DNA of 64,000 nt from Tubulanus polymorphus (GCF_964204645.1 NC_134026.1:24880650-24944649), one strand, 5' to 3'; positions 1 through 12,968 are shown, counted from the stretch's first letter. Numbers and translations are program-made. Notes: generated by a model from the sequence alone, not told the origin.

Positions 1-740
1 AGTAACTAATCACATACGAAGACTGTAACATAATGATGTTAAACATATACATATATTAGAAAAAAACGTGTCACTTAAAGTAAAGAAACGTTTATGGCAA
101 ATGCAGGGATATCGGTTTTGAGTTACAGTACTCCATAAAGCATCGTCATAGAAAAATCACTATTTAATTTAAAATGATCAAGCAAAAAGTTCAAAGCTTA
201 TTACAATCAAACCACATTGGTTACGTCATTGAGAATGGGAAGGTTGCCATATGCAAATATTTTTTCTTTGTGGAACTGACTGCCCTCTTCAAGAATTTAT
301 GATAGAAGAAGAAAAATATATTTTACTTTATTATTCCATTTTTGTTCTCCTAGATTAGTCAGTTGGAAATAAAATCAACTGAAGACATTTTATGGGGCCG
401 GGTCGAGAATCAGATACCTCGGCTCTGATCTTAAATCGAATGCGAATAATTCAATTTTAGTTTAATTGATTTTAATAATAGTTTAGTTTCAATTTTCAGA
501 TGTTGTTATTTCATTTTTTATCATCTCATAATTATTGTGTTAAGAACAATTCCTATTGTAAGATATATTACTGCAAATAAATTCATTCGTCAAGTAAAGT
601 TCTTAAGGCCGTTCTCTCATTGTGATGCGGAGGATGTGGGACGACTGTGGCATGTGAGTATTTCGGTAAAGAAAAGGCAGAAGGTTGCTGCACTCCAGCG
701 CGGATATTTGACAGCCGTATTTCGACAAGTGAATTCAATT
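1..740. other. Intergenic sequence upstream of STN1
   Basis: AT-rich DNA with no recognisable coding exon, RNA gene or repeat. An open frame enters the STN1 first exon from about 537, but it begins with GTG rather than ATG and its upstream part does not resemble STN1. This stretch probably holds the STN1 promoter and 5' UTR. Confidence 0.4.
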
Positions 741-3084
741 ATGACCTTAGATATAATTCCAAGAGAATATTGGGGCCTTGATCCCGTTTTCAGTTCGTTT
801 GTGAAGCTGTTCATTAAAGACATCCATCGACTTGAACTGTATGCGGAAGACTGTAAGCACACTTGTGGCAGTAAATGCACTTTGACAAAAAAGCAGATAT
901 TTTTTGTAGTTTTTAGAAAATAAGGTTTTGTATAAGGATTAGAAAAAGGGTCCCTAAGATTTAGAAGCGAGTTTGATTTAGCCTAAAATTAGGATTAATC
1001 CTCATAAATGAGGTTTAGAGTTTGGGTTAGGTTGGTTGAGGGTAGTTAATACATAGTTACCTAATTGTTGGTGGTAAGCTTTTTTTTATAATCGGATGGC
1101 TTACCGATCGTGAAACTAAACCACAGACAGATTACTTACTAGATTAAGGGCTACACAGGTTAGTCGGTTTGAATTCAGATTTTTCACTAATTTCTCTGAG
1201 CTAGGCAAAATAGTTTTTATGCCAAATCGGAAAAGCGTTACTGACCAACCCAGAATATTCATCTGCTGCAGACACAGATTGCAGTAGCATGGCTGAGATG
1301 AAAATTTGACCACCAAACTCCCTGTCTACAGATTTTACATCAAACCTACCAATTTGTGATGATGAATTATTTGATTCAGCTGACTGCACATACAGATACA
1401 AAAACCATCCACTTTACAAGGTAGATGTTCAAGGAATTGTTGCTAGACTGGTAAATAAGGAAAAGTGTTTCATTTGTGACGGTATGTATTAGGCCTATAC
1501 GTTTAATTGTTGTACTGTATAAAAGATTCGCTACAGTAACAAACTATATTTTATAGCCTGAATTCGTTTTTTTGAAGTTGATGATGGAACAGGAGTTATT
1601 CGAGTATGTTGTTGGAAATCACAATATGGAAGTTGTCAGGATGTGTGCATATACAACAGTGATAAAAAGTACATGGCTCTCTCGACTGCAATTAACCAAA
1701 CTGCCTCTCAGGATGAACCAGAGCTCGGATATTTACTACACGTTCGAGGCAATATCAAAATATACCGTGGATCCAAAGAATTATCTGCAAAATATTACAA
1801 TATCCTTATTTATCAAAAACATTCTGAAGACGGCTTAAGACCTGTGACAGGTTTATATAGGTGATGCATTAATCAATCCTGACTGAATTGAAGAAAAAAC
1901 TGATAATTTTTCCTTAATAATCGAACCAGTCATGCCTGATCCAATGGCTGAAATCAGTTACATGTGTCATCGGGTTCATCTTTATAAAACTGTGTATGAT
2001 TTACCATTTAAACTACCTAACAAAATATACCATCAAGTAATGGACAAGAAATTACATTTGGAAACTGGACAAAAATCTCAGGTGAGAGATTTTACCGGGT
2101 GTGTGGTATCAAGAAAGTTCCGTTGATGGCATGGTTAATGCATGTAAAGCGTGTTCATGCATTCATGGATTGTTATGTATTTTTCAAGATGGGTTTTGGT
2201 TTCAGAACAATATCCTCATTGAACTCAAGGAAAAAATAATGGCATACGTGAAAAAGCACCAGATTCCAATGTTAACCCTTCAAGATCTTCTTACAACAGA
2301 TGAATTGATTTCCATTGCCAAACAGAATACAACCAATTCAGAAAATGTGAGTCAAGAAACACCTGCTGATCCTGAAATGTATGCATACAAATCAAACTAT
2401 TGATTCCAAAGAATAAAATACAACTCATTTTTTGGACCTGTTTCAATATGGGAAATGTTAAAATCAATTAATCAATAGTAATAGGAAACCACAATGATGG
2501 TGAACTAAAACTCTCAGTTGACGTCATATACCAGTGCTCTGAGTCTGAAAGATCGCTCAGATTTATGTGCAATGCATTATGTATTTACAGTTTGGCAAAA
2601 GTTTGAAGGATAGATTTGAACAGGCAATGAAATCATTATTTGAAGATGGGAAAATTGTTACAGATTCTGGGAGTAATGTTTGTCAAACTTATCATGTGAG
2701 TGACCCTCTTGCATTGATGAAATCTATTAGCAATTAATATCAATTTTATTTGAATGTTTCTTTCTTTCCAGTTTGTGGGTATTGGAAAAACAATAGAGAA
2801 AGCTGTTATGGAAATGCTTTACCAGGACAGCAAGTCTGATAAATGTATGTGTCTAAATGAAAAAAATGAAATCCATTGCAAGATAATTCAGGTACTCTAA
2901 CTAATGAATTCATTTATTTTTAGTTTCAGTGGATGGCAGTCATATTCTGCGCATTGTCGATCAAATCACTTACAAAACAAGTCTTCTAGTCAACAAAGCA
3001 TCTGTTTTGAAAGCATTACAAAAACTTGAGCAGAATAGCAAAATAATCAGTGTATCCGATGTACATTATCAAATTTGTTATTAA
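741..3084 (+). CDS. STN1: CST complex subunit STN1 (OBFC1), 8 exons
   Basis: STN1 is the OB-fold subunit of the CST (CTC1-STN1-TEN1) complex, which binds single-stranded DNA and supports telomere lagging-strand fill-in by DNA polymerase alpha. Exons: 741-852, 1332-1481, 1578-1850, 1930-2081, 2206-2346, 2591-2695, 2772-2844, 2924-3084; together 1167 nt, 388 aa, against about 368 aa in human. The N-terminus has the family signature EYWGLDPVFSSFVKLFIKDI. The OB fold follows (HPLYKVDVQGIV, VDDGTGVIRVCCWK, LLHVRGNIKIYRG), then DPMAEISYMCHRV and KTVYDLPF. Exons 5-8 encode the two C-terminal winged-helix domains. The start is the ATG just before the conserved WGLDPVF motif. The donor of exon 3 is the least certain boundary; 1850 is the choice that keeps phase. 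Confidence 0.88.
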
Positions 3085-4378
3085 AAAATAAGTCTTTTCA
3101 GTGAAGATTCAGTGTTATTTTTACCCGAATATTTTTATTGAAAGATGGAAGAAAAATGGTACATGTAATAGGCAGCTATTATTGATAAGAGCGCATTATT
3201 CAAAGCCTGGCTTCTGAAAATGGAACCACTTCATGTGGATCAAGTAACAATCGAGTATTACCACAGCTGAAAAAATCGTGCGAATTACTTACCAGAATTA
3301 CCAGTAGGAATAACAACTGGCTGGATGGATTGGATTTCAATTTTTATTCTATGCGGATATAAAAATGCGCTGTATCGATTCTATTAGCATGACCAGATAT
3401 ATATGAAAAGAATAATCATACACTCCAAATTACACACTGTAGCAATTAGACTGTAAATATGTCGAGATGACTGGATACTAAGTTAAGAATCGGTGACAAA
3501 GGTTTTCCAATTAGAATTTTTGGAAAATTTACCAACTTAAGCGGCAAATTACCAAGTTGACCAGTACCAAAAAGACATAGTCTTCGGTATGTACAATCAA
3601 ATCCAACAAAAGGACCAAGATGTTGTGGGTAAAGGAGACATACCAAAGAAAGAGAGGAATACACTTTAATTTCAAAGTCAATAATAACAGATTTTATTTA
3701 ATGATTAGCTATCCAGCTGAGTAAAATTCATTTCATAAAATAACATAACTTTTGATTGGTTGAATATAAATACTTATGTTAACAAAGCACTGTATACATG
3801 CAAGCAAAAAGTTGCAAGGTGTATGATTTGATTCACTGGCCTTAAAGCTTAAATCGTTTTCTGTAATAGGAAATGCTTTACATAAATCTCAACCCCAAAA
3901 ATAAGGGATGTTTATTTTTTACCCATATTTGATAACAATTCAAAAATTTACATGTAAAGGACGCGAAATGGCAAGAGAAATCTAGAGTTAGGACAACTAT
4001 TTACAAATGTATGTACATTGTTGATATGTGCTTTTTTAAATTACGCTTGCACCAAGAATGAACTTTTTACCACTATATTTCTTACCGAAAGAATATAATG
4101 GAAGGACTGGCTTCTGTTATTATAAAATCGAAGAAATGCCTATGAGAGACAATAGACATATAGCTTGATGAAGATTGTGAAAACTACAGATGTACATAGA
4201 CTTTATGAAAAGGGCGCATAGCACAGCGATTGAGTCAGATGTATTACCGGTAAGTAAATGCATACATTTTAGAAATGTAGAATTTTGCAGCAGCCTAAAC
4301 AAAAAGCAAGATTTTTGGAAGAAAACTCTAGATTAAATACTGTGAAGTAGGATAGGTGGGTGGCATGTTTGATCTAAC
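3085..4378. other. Intergenic between STN1 and HVCN1 (convergent 3' ends)
   Basis: No coding exon recognised. It lies between the stop codons of two convergent genes and should hold both 3' UTRs. A TTTATT (AATAAA on the minus strand) near 3909 could end the HVCN1 transcript. No canonical AATAAA was seen close to the STN1 stop. Confidence 0.4.
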
Positions 4379-5218
4379 TCATACATCGGCTTCATTGAGG
4401 TTACCCGAATATGGAGTGACCTCAGCTATGACATCAATCTTTCTCACAGGCACCACAGGCTTATTTGTTTTTTCGAATTCAATTTTATGCTTTTTCAACA
4501 AGGCTTGTAAAACTTCGATTTCTTTTTCTTGAGCCGTACAGTACTCGCGATATTTATTCAGTTCTTGTTCAACCGCTTCGCGTATCCTTCTTTCTTTATG
4601 AATTTTCTTGTCAGCTTGGACCTTAACTGACATGATGATCCCTGAAATGACAAAAACAGAAAAATTTATTCAAAGTGTTAATAGGATTTTCTGTCTGAAA
4701 ATACCAGTACCAGTATATTTACCATTAAGGATTCTTGCCACTCTCCAAAGTCGTAAAAGAATAATCAATCCAATTGCTTCGGTTATACCTTCCTTTTTGA
4801 TGAACACTATGTCCAATACAAACGAGACAATAACGATGATACCATCAAATACTTCAAGCTTTTGTTTGAAGAATTCAAGTCTAAATGCATAGACTTTTAC
4901 GAGGAGTTCAATCATAAAGATGCTCAGGATGGCAATGCTCATGTAATGCAACACGTGAGGGACATCGCTGTGACCGTTCAAAGCGAATACTTCCAGTTCA
5001 ATCAACAATTCTCCAATAACCAATAAACAATCAATAATGACGAGAACGACGACACCGATTTGAAATTTGTTAGTATGCAGCACATGCTGAAGTTTCGATC
5101 GACAAGTGACCGGTTCTTTGGTCTCATCTGAATCTGACGTCACTGAACTGCTAGTCTCCTCTTTTTCGATAACACGTTCAAGATCATCGCTCAGTTTCTT
5201 AAACCCGTCCATCCCCAT
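4379..5218 (-). CDS. HVCN1: Voltage-gated proton channel Hv1, 2 coding exons
   Basis: Hv1 is a voltage-sensor-only H+ channel of plasma and phagosomal membranes. Coding exons on the minus strand: 5218-4723 and 4641-4379, 759 nt, 252 aa. A 3' splice site just upstream of the ATG suggests a noncoding 5' exon. An acidic/serine-rich N-terminus precedes four membrane segments. S1 (VVLVIIDCLLVIGELLIELE) keeps the selectivity-filter aspartate (human D112). S2 contains HYMSIAIL, with the zinc-binding histidine equivalent to human H140. S4 reads RLWRVARILNG, with three gating arginines at three-residue spacing. The second exon gives a long C-terminal helix (VEQELNKYREY, KEIEVLQALLKKH), the dimerising coiled coil of this family. 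The S3-S4 loop lacks the second zinc histidine (see findings). Confidence 0.93.
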
Positions 5219-5982
5219 GATGACAACAAACGCTGAAATTAGTAATTTGTATCAAGTTTAGACTTTAGTAGAGGAAAAATATACGAGGAAAAAGATCATC
5301 AACAACAAACCATCATGATGATAATATACGATGACTAAGCCTAGTTCTTTAATACAAATATAAGACCAGAGATATTGTAATATCAATACCTGCAGTAACC
5401 GTCACTGACACATTGAAATACTAGAAGCAAAGAGGATTTTTGTTAGTTTATTTCACGACTAAAATAGCTTGAATTGAATTTGTGGGTGTTTGGTAGAAGT
5501 ATATAACAAGTATGCGGACTTAGTTCGTGGCTTGTCTTGTAAAAGCCGTAACTGGACTTAGTGCCAAATGATTGGCGTACCGGTACGTAGTTAGATTAGA
5601 TTAAAAGCAGAACGTACAGCTGTCTCTGTAGGGCCATGGCCTTCTTTGATCGTAAATAAGGATATAGATGATTGACCCAATCTCCAGTAACCAGTGTCAA
5701 ATAGATTTTTAGAAATGGAAATAATAGTCAACTATGAAACAGGCCGGAAACATTTTTAAGCAAATAATGAGTTTATTACAATTTACAAATTTTGACTTGC
5801 ACAAACAACATACAGGTTATACACCAAAAGTATATTTCATGAAATGCACGATATTCAGTAATATGAATAATATTTTATTTGACAGTAGTTCACTTTTTTC
5901 ATGATTAATCAGTGGAATTTGTGGCTCCAAATACATGACTATTAGTGATAAGTCCCTCAGTAACTAACCAAGACTTTTTACT
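5219..5982. other. HVCN1 upstream region and ZC3H13 3' end
   Basis: No coding sequence recognised. The part next to 5218 should contain the HVCN1 5' UTR, its intron and promoter. The part next to 5983 carries the ZC3H13 3' UTR. Confidence 0.4.
5874..5879 (-). terminator. Poly(A) signal of ZC3H13
   Basis: TTTATT on the plus strand is AATAAA on the minus strand, about 104 bp past the ZC3H13 stop codon. The position is right for the cleavage and polyadenylation signal. Confidence 0.55.
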
Positions 5983-8900
5983 TCAAGTTTTAATCATGAT
6001 TTGACGCATTTTTGCTTCTTTGGCCTGTTTAAGAAGCTGCTGACTGAGTTTTGACTGTTCTAGATCCACTCCATGATAAAGATTTGATGTCTCTGCCATC
6101 TGTAAACAAACCGAAATAAAAGGGAAACACGTAAAAATTTTGGATTTCCGATACCAGAAATTCTTCCAAGGTGACAGCAGTATATATTGTTCTATGCAGT
6201 ATTTGACTTACCTTTTCCACTTTACACAGTTTGCGTCTAATAGCTAAGTCAACTCTAGCACATAGAGCACGACGATATGGTCCTATATTAGACAGGAGAG
6301 TCGCACGTTCTTTTTTCTTCTGAGCGATTGAAGTGTGAAATGCTGCAATATCGTGATACAATTCAAACTTCTTCGGTTGACTAGGAACAACTTTAGCTTC
6401 CATGTTGTTTGAATCGTTATCCATAGCAGCGGCATTTGCTAAATCCTCTACAAGTAAAATGAAACAAGCTTCATCCATTAGTATCAACTATTACTCTCGA
6501 TTCGAATATAAATCTGGCCATTGGGGTAATTTAAGGAAAATCTGTAATTGGTAGGTAATTTTCAATCTTTTATAGTAACTCCATGCATAAGCCATACAGT
6601 ATCTAATCCAGTCATTAGAATTAGGAGTTTATTCTAACACACAGCACTTAACCTTTGTATTCGTCATCAAACTGTTGCTGACAATATGTTTTAACTTGTT
6701 CCATAATCGCATCACCAGCATATGCACGGGAGACTCCTATCTCGGAGAGGATATGAGCAGCTTTAAACCTCCTTATTGCAGATGCTGCAGGAGGCTTCGA
6801 GCGTTTACTCATTAAACACGACCAGTCTATATCTAAACTATCTACAATACCTGAAAAATAGCAAATATTGTCACAGTATCAGTTAAATGTTTAGATTTGT
6901 TCATTTAACTAGAGGGACAGGTGTGACATATATCACATACCGGTTGTGGTATTCTTAAGATCTTCTTTCTGTTCTGATTCACTGTCCTCCTGACCCAAGA
7001 TAAACTCATCCAGTTCATCATCTGAGATCTCCTCATATGGCAGTTCTTCAGCATTTTTACCATCCTCCTCTGCTTCATCATCACCAGTCGTTGCTGCCTC
7101 CTTTGTGGCAGTGACACTTTCCTCAGCAACTGGAATATTTTCTGCAGGTTGCTGTGTTGATGCATTGTCTGATTTGACCTCACCTGACAGGGACTCTTCA
7201 CTCTTCTTTTCTCTAATTAGTCAAAATAAAGATTGCGTTCAAAAATAATTGACAGTAAGATTCAAGTTCATTATCTTAAAATTAATTTGATGTACAATCT
7301 CAATGATCTTAATCAAAGTCCATATTCATGTGATAAGAATACTGACCTGCTGATGCTGTTCGGAGTTGCTGCTGTATCTTGGTTGTCAGGTTGTTGATTA
7401 TTGCTGGATCTGCTGCCCACACTGCTATGGCTAGGACTCCGCCGAGATCTGTCAACCTGAAATATTTCAAATCATTACTACAAATATATATTATGCTAAT
7501 AAATACAGTAAAACAAAAGCTGTGATAAAATAAATAGGTACCTTGCTACGTTTTTTGTCGTCACTGCGTTCTGTAGTTTGTTTGCTTCGGCTTTCATTTG
7601 AAATTTCATCTGTAAATAAGACATCAATTCGTTCAGTTTGTTACTGTTATAGACCTTATTCACATAACATCACAGCGTGTCTGAATGTCCATTCAGTTCA
7701 AGCTATTTGGATTCAAAAGTCAGAGCTGCCATTTTGCTATACAATATGGCACCGGTGAATAAGGAATATATCACTTAAGGCAACTTCACTCCGTGACTTT
7801 GTACCTTGTTGATCATTAGATTTCTGTACGGTCTGTTCTGTTTGCTGCTGCTTTGACTTATCGCTTGACTCGCGATCATTTGATGGAGATCGTTTTCTTT
7901 TCTCACGACGGGTCTCGTCTCTAGATGGCGTGGTTGCCTCTCGTATGTCTTTATGTCCTCTTTCCCGACTCTGAATAAAGGAAAAATCAAAATTAGGTCA
8001 TTGTCAGTTTGAATTATTTCCTGAAGAACCGGGGCTGAGCTCCCAAAAGTCTAGACTAGAAATTAAAGCTTTAACTCTCAGACTAGTAAAATAGATGATT
8101 GAGTTGAGTCAGGATGTTCCGTTTGTATCTCAAGGCAGCATTTATTTCAAGTGAAGAGCGGGGTTTAACTTAAGTATGGCATTGGTCCCCCAATAGTACC
8201 GCAGATTTAGACGAATGATCATCTTCTCTGTTGTCAGATCTGGAACTGTGAATAGATGCAACCGGTGATACATCTCGTCTACGTTTTTGAGGTGGAGATA
8301 ATGAGCGCTGTACTGGTTCCCTGTCACTTTTATCACTGTCACGATTTCGCTTCCTGAAATAATGAAAACTCGCAGTGCACCTCGTTATAACTATTCATCA
8401 GATATAAAAAACTGAAACTAAATCATTGAATTTCTTACAACTTCGTCAAAGCATTGTAAAGTTCGTAAAGGATCTTGTGTAAAATAATCATAACTGCAAA
8501 TACAACCAACTTACCTCTGATCCCGTCGTTCATCTCTCCTGTCATCAGGCCTGTCATCTGGTCTCTCATCCTGTCTATCAGCTCTTCTATCATCTTGTTT
8601 ATCATTTCTCCTATCATCCTGTCTATCATCTCTCCTGTCATCCTGTCTATCATCTCTCCTGTCATCCGGCCTATCATCTCTCCTGTCATCCTGTCTATCA
8701 TCTCTCCTGTCATCCTGCCTATCATCTCTCCTGTCATCCTGCCTATCATCTCTCCTGTCATCCCTCCGATTATCGATTCTATCATCTCTCCTATCATCAG
8801 GCCTGTCATTCCGTTTATTATCGCTCCTGTCATCCCTCCCATCATCTCTTCTGTCTTCCAACCTGTCATCCCTCCTGATATCCATTCTTTCATCTCTTCT

Positions 8901-11900
8901 GTCATCCCGTCCATCATCTCTCCTGTCATCCCTCCTATCAACGGATCTCTCATCCATCCTGTTATCTCTTCGATCTCTATCATCACGTCTGTCATCCCGT
9001 CGTTCATCTCTTCTCTCATCCAATCTGTCATCTCTTCTATCTCTGCCATCCCTCCTATCGTCTCTTCTCTCATCTCTCCTCTCATCCAGCCGATCATCTC
9101 TCCTATCTCTGTCATCACGTCTGTCATCCCTTTCTCGACTTCCAGTATGATCTCGATCCTCTCGGTCCGGAAATCGTCTGTCATAATCAGAATGCACAGA
9201 TCTCTCTGAAAATAATATATAACATTTCACGACGAATTCGATACAATTCGGTTAATTATATGATTTATTTAACAGACCTCGTGGTGGAAATGGCGGACGA
9301 TTTCCCCTTCTTCCTCGAATTAGATCACGACCTCTACCATATTCAAGATCATCTGGAGAAAAAATTTTGTTTTTCAGTTTATCAAATACGAAATTTTATA
9401 AAAACGCTCACCATCAATATACATACTTATAGGATTCCAGTCAGGTGGTGGACCATATCCAAATCGATCTGGTTCGACGGGTGGCCGTTGATCGTACCAT
9501 TCTGGAGGGGGGCCAGGTGGCCCACGTCTATCTCTCATAGGAACAGGAGGCAGATTATGAGGTGCAGGTAGAGGAGGTTCTAACTCATTAGCTACCGGAT
9601 CCCCGCACTGCTCAAACATCGCGTATAGACGCTGTTGAATATCGTCAGGATTATAACCGCCTCGTCCTCTCGCTTCGTTCGGCGGGGGTAGAGGTGGAGG
9701 CAGCGCGCCGCGTCGACCGGGAGGTGAACGACCCATAGCGTCGCGTCGGAGTCCCCGACGATCATCCGAGTATCGACCATCTCTCGGAGGACGATCGACC
9801 GGCGAACCGCGCCACAGATCTCTCGGATCTATATCTCGCCCCGGAGACAATCGCGGATCCATCGGACCCCGATCATCTTTGCGCCCTCTACGATGAGGGG
9901 GCAAGTCTCGCATATCTCTCATATCATCTGGATATCCTTTACCAGGTGGCGTTAAACCGCGATAATCTCTCCCAGGACCGGGTGATAACGGAATCCTGTA
10001 GTCCTGGAGTCGTCTCGGATCAGGCAAATCTCTCAAATCGCGTTCATCCCGCGGCATCATTCGATCTGGCGACATTGGCGGACGTCGGTCGTCCATACGT
10101 CTGTCACCATAACGATCAATACTTCGCCGCGGATCCCGTTCATCCAATTCGTGACGGCCTCGCGGCGGAGGTGGCGGGAAACGTTCCATCTTTTCTCGAT
10201 CAGGAGTTGAGCCACGTGGCACGCGTCCCCCGCGACGCTCTTTACTGTGACCTCGGGGATTACGATCGATGCTACCAGTCGGAGAACGAACACTAGACCG
10301 GTGAGATTCTGTCGGTGATTTATCTCGCCGCCGATCATCTATAGCTCTCCCTCGCGACGGTCGATCTTTCACACTACCAGTACCTCCTCTCTCACTTACA
10401 GGTGGTGGAGACTGCGCTCTGTGCGCGCGATGGGAATCTGATTCGCGGTTCGGAGCATCTTCATATGAGTCATTTTGTCTTTTTCCACGTGAAGATGACT
10501 CCGACTCATCGCGTCGTGCGCTTTCACGATGTTTACGACTGGTTGATCCAGACGGAGAGTCACGACGATTTTTACGTTCACTACGACTCGAATGACTAGA
10601 ATCATCATCTGATAATTCTCTCCTCTCCTGTGATATGTCTTGGTGTTTTTCATTCTTTTTATAACCACTTTCCGGTTCTTTCTTCTTCTGTCTTTCGCGA
10701 CTTCCGTCATCTTTTCTCTTTTTTTCAACTTTCTCTTCCTTCACTTTAACCTTGTCAATCTTTTTCTCTTTAATATCTTTCTTTGCTTCTTCATATCTCT
10801 TTTCACTGCGACTTGTTTTAGCCTCAAGTTCCTTCTCGGCTGGCCGGAACTTTTGTTTCAGTTTTCGTGGAGCCTCTTCCACGGGATTGGTTTTTTGTTC
10901 TTTGACCTTTTTCTTGAGTTTTCCAGCATGTTCTGGAGATGGAGATAACTGTCCCTGTTCGGGAGATGATGTCCTCGAGCCACGCTTGTGTTTGTCTTTT
11001 CTTTTATCCTTTTTATGAGATGTTTTTTCTGGTTCTTCTGAAGATTCTCTCCTGAAAGAAAAATAATCAAATTTCAAAATAGAATTTCACTTTGAAAATT
11101 ATCACAACAATTTCTTATGACAATATTTTATACTTTTTCTTGCGTTTCTGTGGACTGATTGACTCTTTACGCCGTTCTCCCGATCTTGATCTTGAAGTCT
11201 TCGCTTTCTTTTGTTCTTTTCCTTTTTTCCTGAGGGATATTCATTGTAATTAGTATCAGAAAAAATTTTTCCAAGAAACTTGATCAAACTGTAAAATACT
11301 AATGGGCCACACAATAAGAATTGCAAAGAAACCAATAACTTTATCTTAATAGTTTCTAGATCAGTTATAACAGGAATCTATTATACTTACTTTGGGCTAA
11401 CACGTTCGGCTTGCTTCGGGATAACTTTCTTTTTATGTGATTGTTTAGGAGGAGGTTCATCATCACTATCTGAGTCCGAGGAACTAGAGGAGCCACTGCT
11501 ATCACTACTGCTGCTACTACTAGATTCCTATAGTTCATTAAAAAATGTTTGATATCCTTTCATTGTAGTGGTATACAAGAACACATCATCAACAATAAAG
11601 CAGAGCTAACACAAACCTCATTAAGTCTACTGAGTTCACGTTTAAGTTCCTGACGTCGTTTCATTAAAACTAATTCTTCGTTGTGATCCAAATGCTGTGC
11701 ATCAAACGTATCTTCATCTGTTCATATCAATACAATTATCATTAAGTTTAGTATAATATATTCAGGATGCAGAATTCGCTCAATCCCTGACTAACTGACA
11801 TTTGGTTTCATTTAGTTCGCAAATAATCGACTAACTCTGATAAACAAAGTTCGCCTTTGCTGAAAAATTCTAATCATTTCAATACCTTGATCATCAGAAT

Positions 11901-12968
11901 CATCACCTGAAGAGGAATCTGAACCGGAATGAGCTGGTTTCACGACAACTGTCGATTTAACTTTACTTTTATCTCGCCTCGAAGAAGATTTCTCATCCTA
12001 AAACAAATAGAGGATTCATTCGTAGCACATACCAGAGAATCCCGCACTAATGAAATGGAAGTTAAAGTCCGAAAAGTTTTTCTTTCAGCTTTCAGAATTT
12101 TCGGACTTTATCTTCCGTTTTATTAGCGTGGGATTCTCTATACATCGTCACAACACGGAATGGTGTTTCATCAACTGGTCAACATATATTATATTAATCA
12201 AACTAGTAGATGAATTCAATTGGCAAAACTGACCTCCTCATCTTCTCCAGTGCTACGTCTTTTATCACGACTCCGCCGTTTCGTTTTTGTTGGTGAATTA
12301 TCTGCATTTCGACCACTGGAATATTATATACAGTTTAAAAAATTGTATTTTCAAATTTTTTTAGGTAACACCCAGGTATTATTAGGTCATTACGCAGTGT
12401 TTGATTGATTCATCTCTATTAAGTCCAACAGCTTATCAAATATTTTTAGATCTGTTAGCAAAAGTAGTGTTATAATGTATCGATGTTGTTTTCTTGAGAT
12501 TTCTTCCTACCTGCGTTTACCAGTAGATTGTGCCGGATGATTGTATTTACATTTGTTTCCATACGGACATTTTCCGGTATTTATCCACTGATTACAATCC
12601 TTCTCTGTGACTCCAGAACGCTGAAAACAGAGTGATACATCATCAAAATCCCAAAACAATTGACTTTGAAAATAGTTTACAAAGAAACTGATGATAGCAG
12701 CATAGCAGCGATTGATAATAATAGCGAATAGTAGATTTAAACGACAGATGATTCTGTTTAAATACGGATTCTGAAATGTTCGTCAATCGATTAGTAAAGT
12801 TAGTAGGAAAATAAACATTACCCTGGAACTACTGTTAGTTTCTTCTTCATCATGATATTGTCGGCGAGAAGACCCGCCCGGACCCAAACGCTCAAAAACA
12901 CTTGGTTTACTGCGCTTTTCATCAACAGACGCCTCATCAACTGTTACTTTCCTTCGATATTTACTCAT
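5983..12968 (-). CDS. ZC3H13: Zinc finger CCCH protein ZC3H13 (m6A writer subunit), 18 exons
   Basis: ZC3H13 (fly Flacc/Xio) joins WTAP, Virilizer and HAKAI in the nuclear m6A methyltransferase complex. Exons, 5' to 3' on the minus strand: 12968-12822, 12620-12511, 12315-12234, 11997-11886, 11717-11617, 11527-11391, 11229-11134, 11051-9412, 9352-9278, 9205-8515, 8353-8200, 7970-7805, 7609-7542, 7456-7347, 7212-6941, 6850-6653, 6447-6212, 6099-5983; 4512 nt, 1503 aa. The N-terminus MSKYRRKVTVDE and SVFERLGPG match vertebrate ZC3H13. One CCCH finger follows (C-x8-C-x5-C-x3-H, CNQWINTGKCPYGNKCKYNH). Long Lys/Arg/Ser/Asp-rich low-complexity regions come next. The conserved C-terminal block has EISDDELDEFILG, DSLDIDWSCLM and ERATLLSNIGPYRRALC. 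Exon 10 is expanded into an Asp-Arg octapeptide repeat. Upstream in-frame codons begin MVKA, but MSK is the homologous start. Confidence 0.92.
8515..8830 (-). repeat. 24-bp coding tandem repeat in ZC3H13 exon 10
   Basis: A 24-bp unit (plus strand catcctgtctatcatctctc plus cctgt or close variants) is repeated about nine times nearly perfectly between roughly 8560 and 8780, with degenerate copies on both sides. On the minus strand each unit encodes eight residues, DDR-(Q/P)-DDRR. This makes a strongly alternating-charge tract. The repeat also keeps one plus-strand and another minus-strand frame open; those are by-products. Confidence 0.85.
12034..12139. mobile_element. Hairpin MITE, 106 bp, in a ZC3H13 intron
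   Basis: This is almost a perfect palindrome. The left arm begins AGAGAATCCCGCACTAATGA and carries AAAGTCCGAAAAG. The right arm, read in reverse complement, begins AGAGAATCCCACGCTAATAA and carries AAAGTCCGAAAA. There is no coding capacity. ATAC occurs next to both ends and may be a target duplication, with one base of slack. Its termini match the element at 56363-56568. Confidence 0.72.

Noticed and set aside
537-740. N-terminal extension of the STN1 first exon
   Set aside because: It has no ATG at its start and no similarity to STN1 before WGLDPVF; the ATG at 741 is a better start.
2101-2403. Single 100-codon frame as a separate gene
   Set aside because: Its second half is STN1 exon 5 and its first half is the preceding intron; splice phases place it within STN1.
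8475-9209. Long plus-strand open frame rich in Ile-Ser-Pro-Val, and a second minus-strand frame rich in Met-Thr-Gly-Glu
   Set aside because: Both are shadow frames of the 24-bp repeat inside ZC3H13 exon 10. The Asp-Arg frame connects to conserved ZC3H13 exons in phase; these do not.
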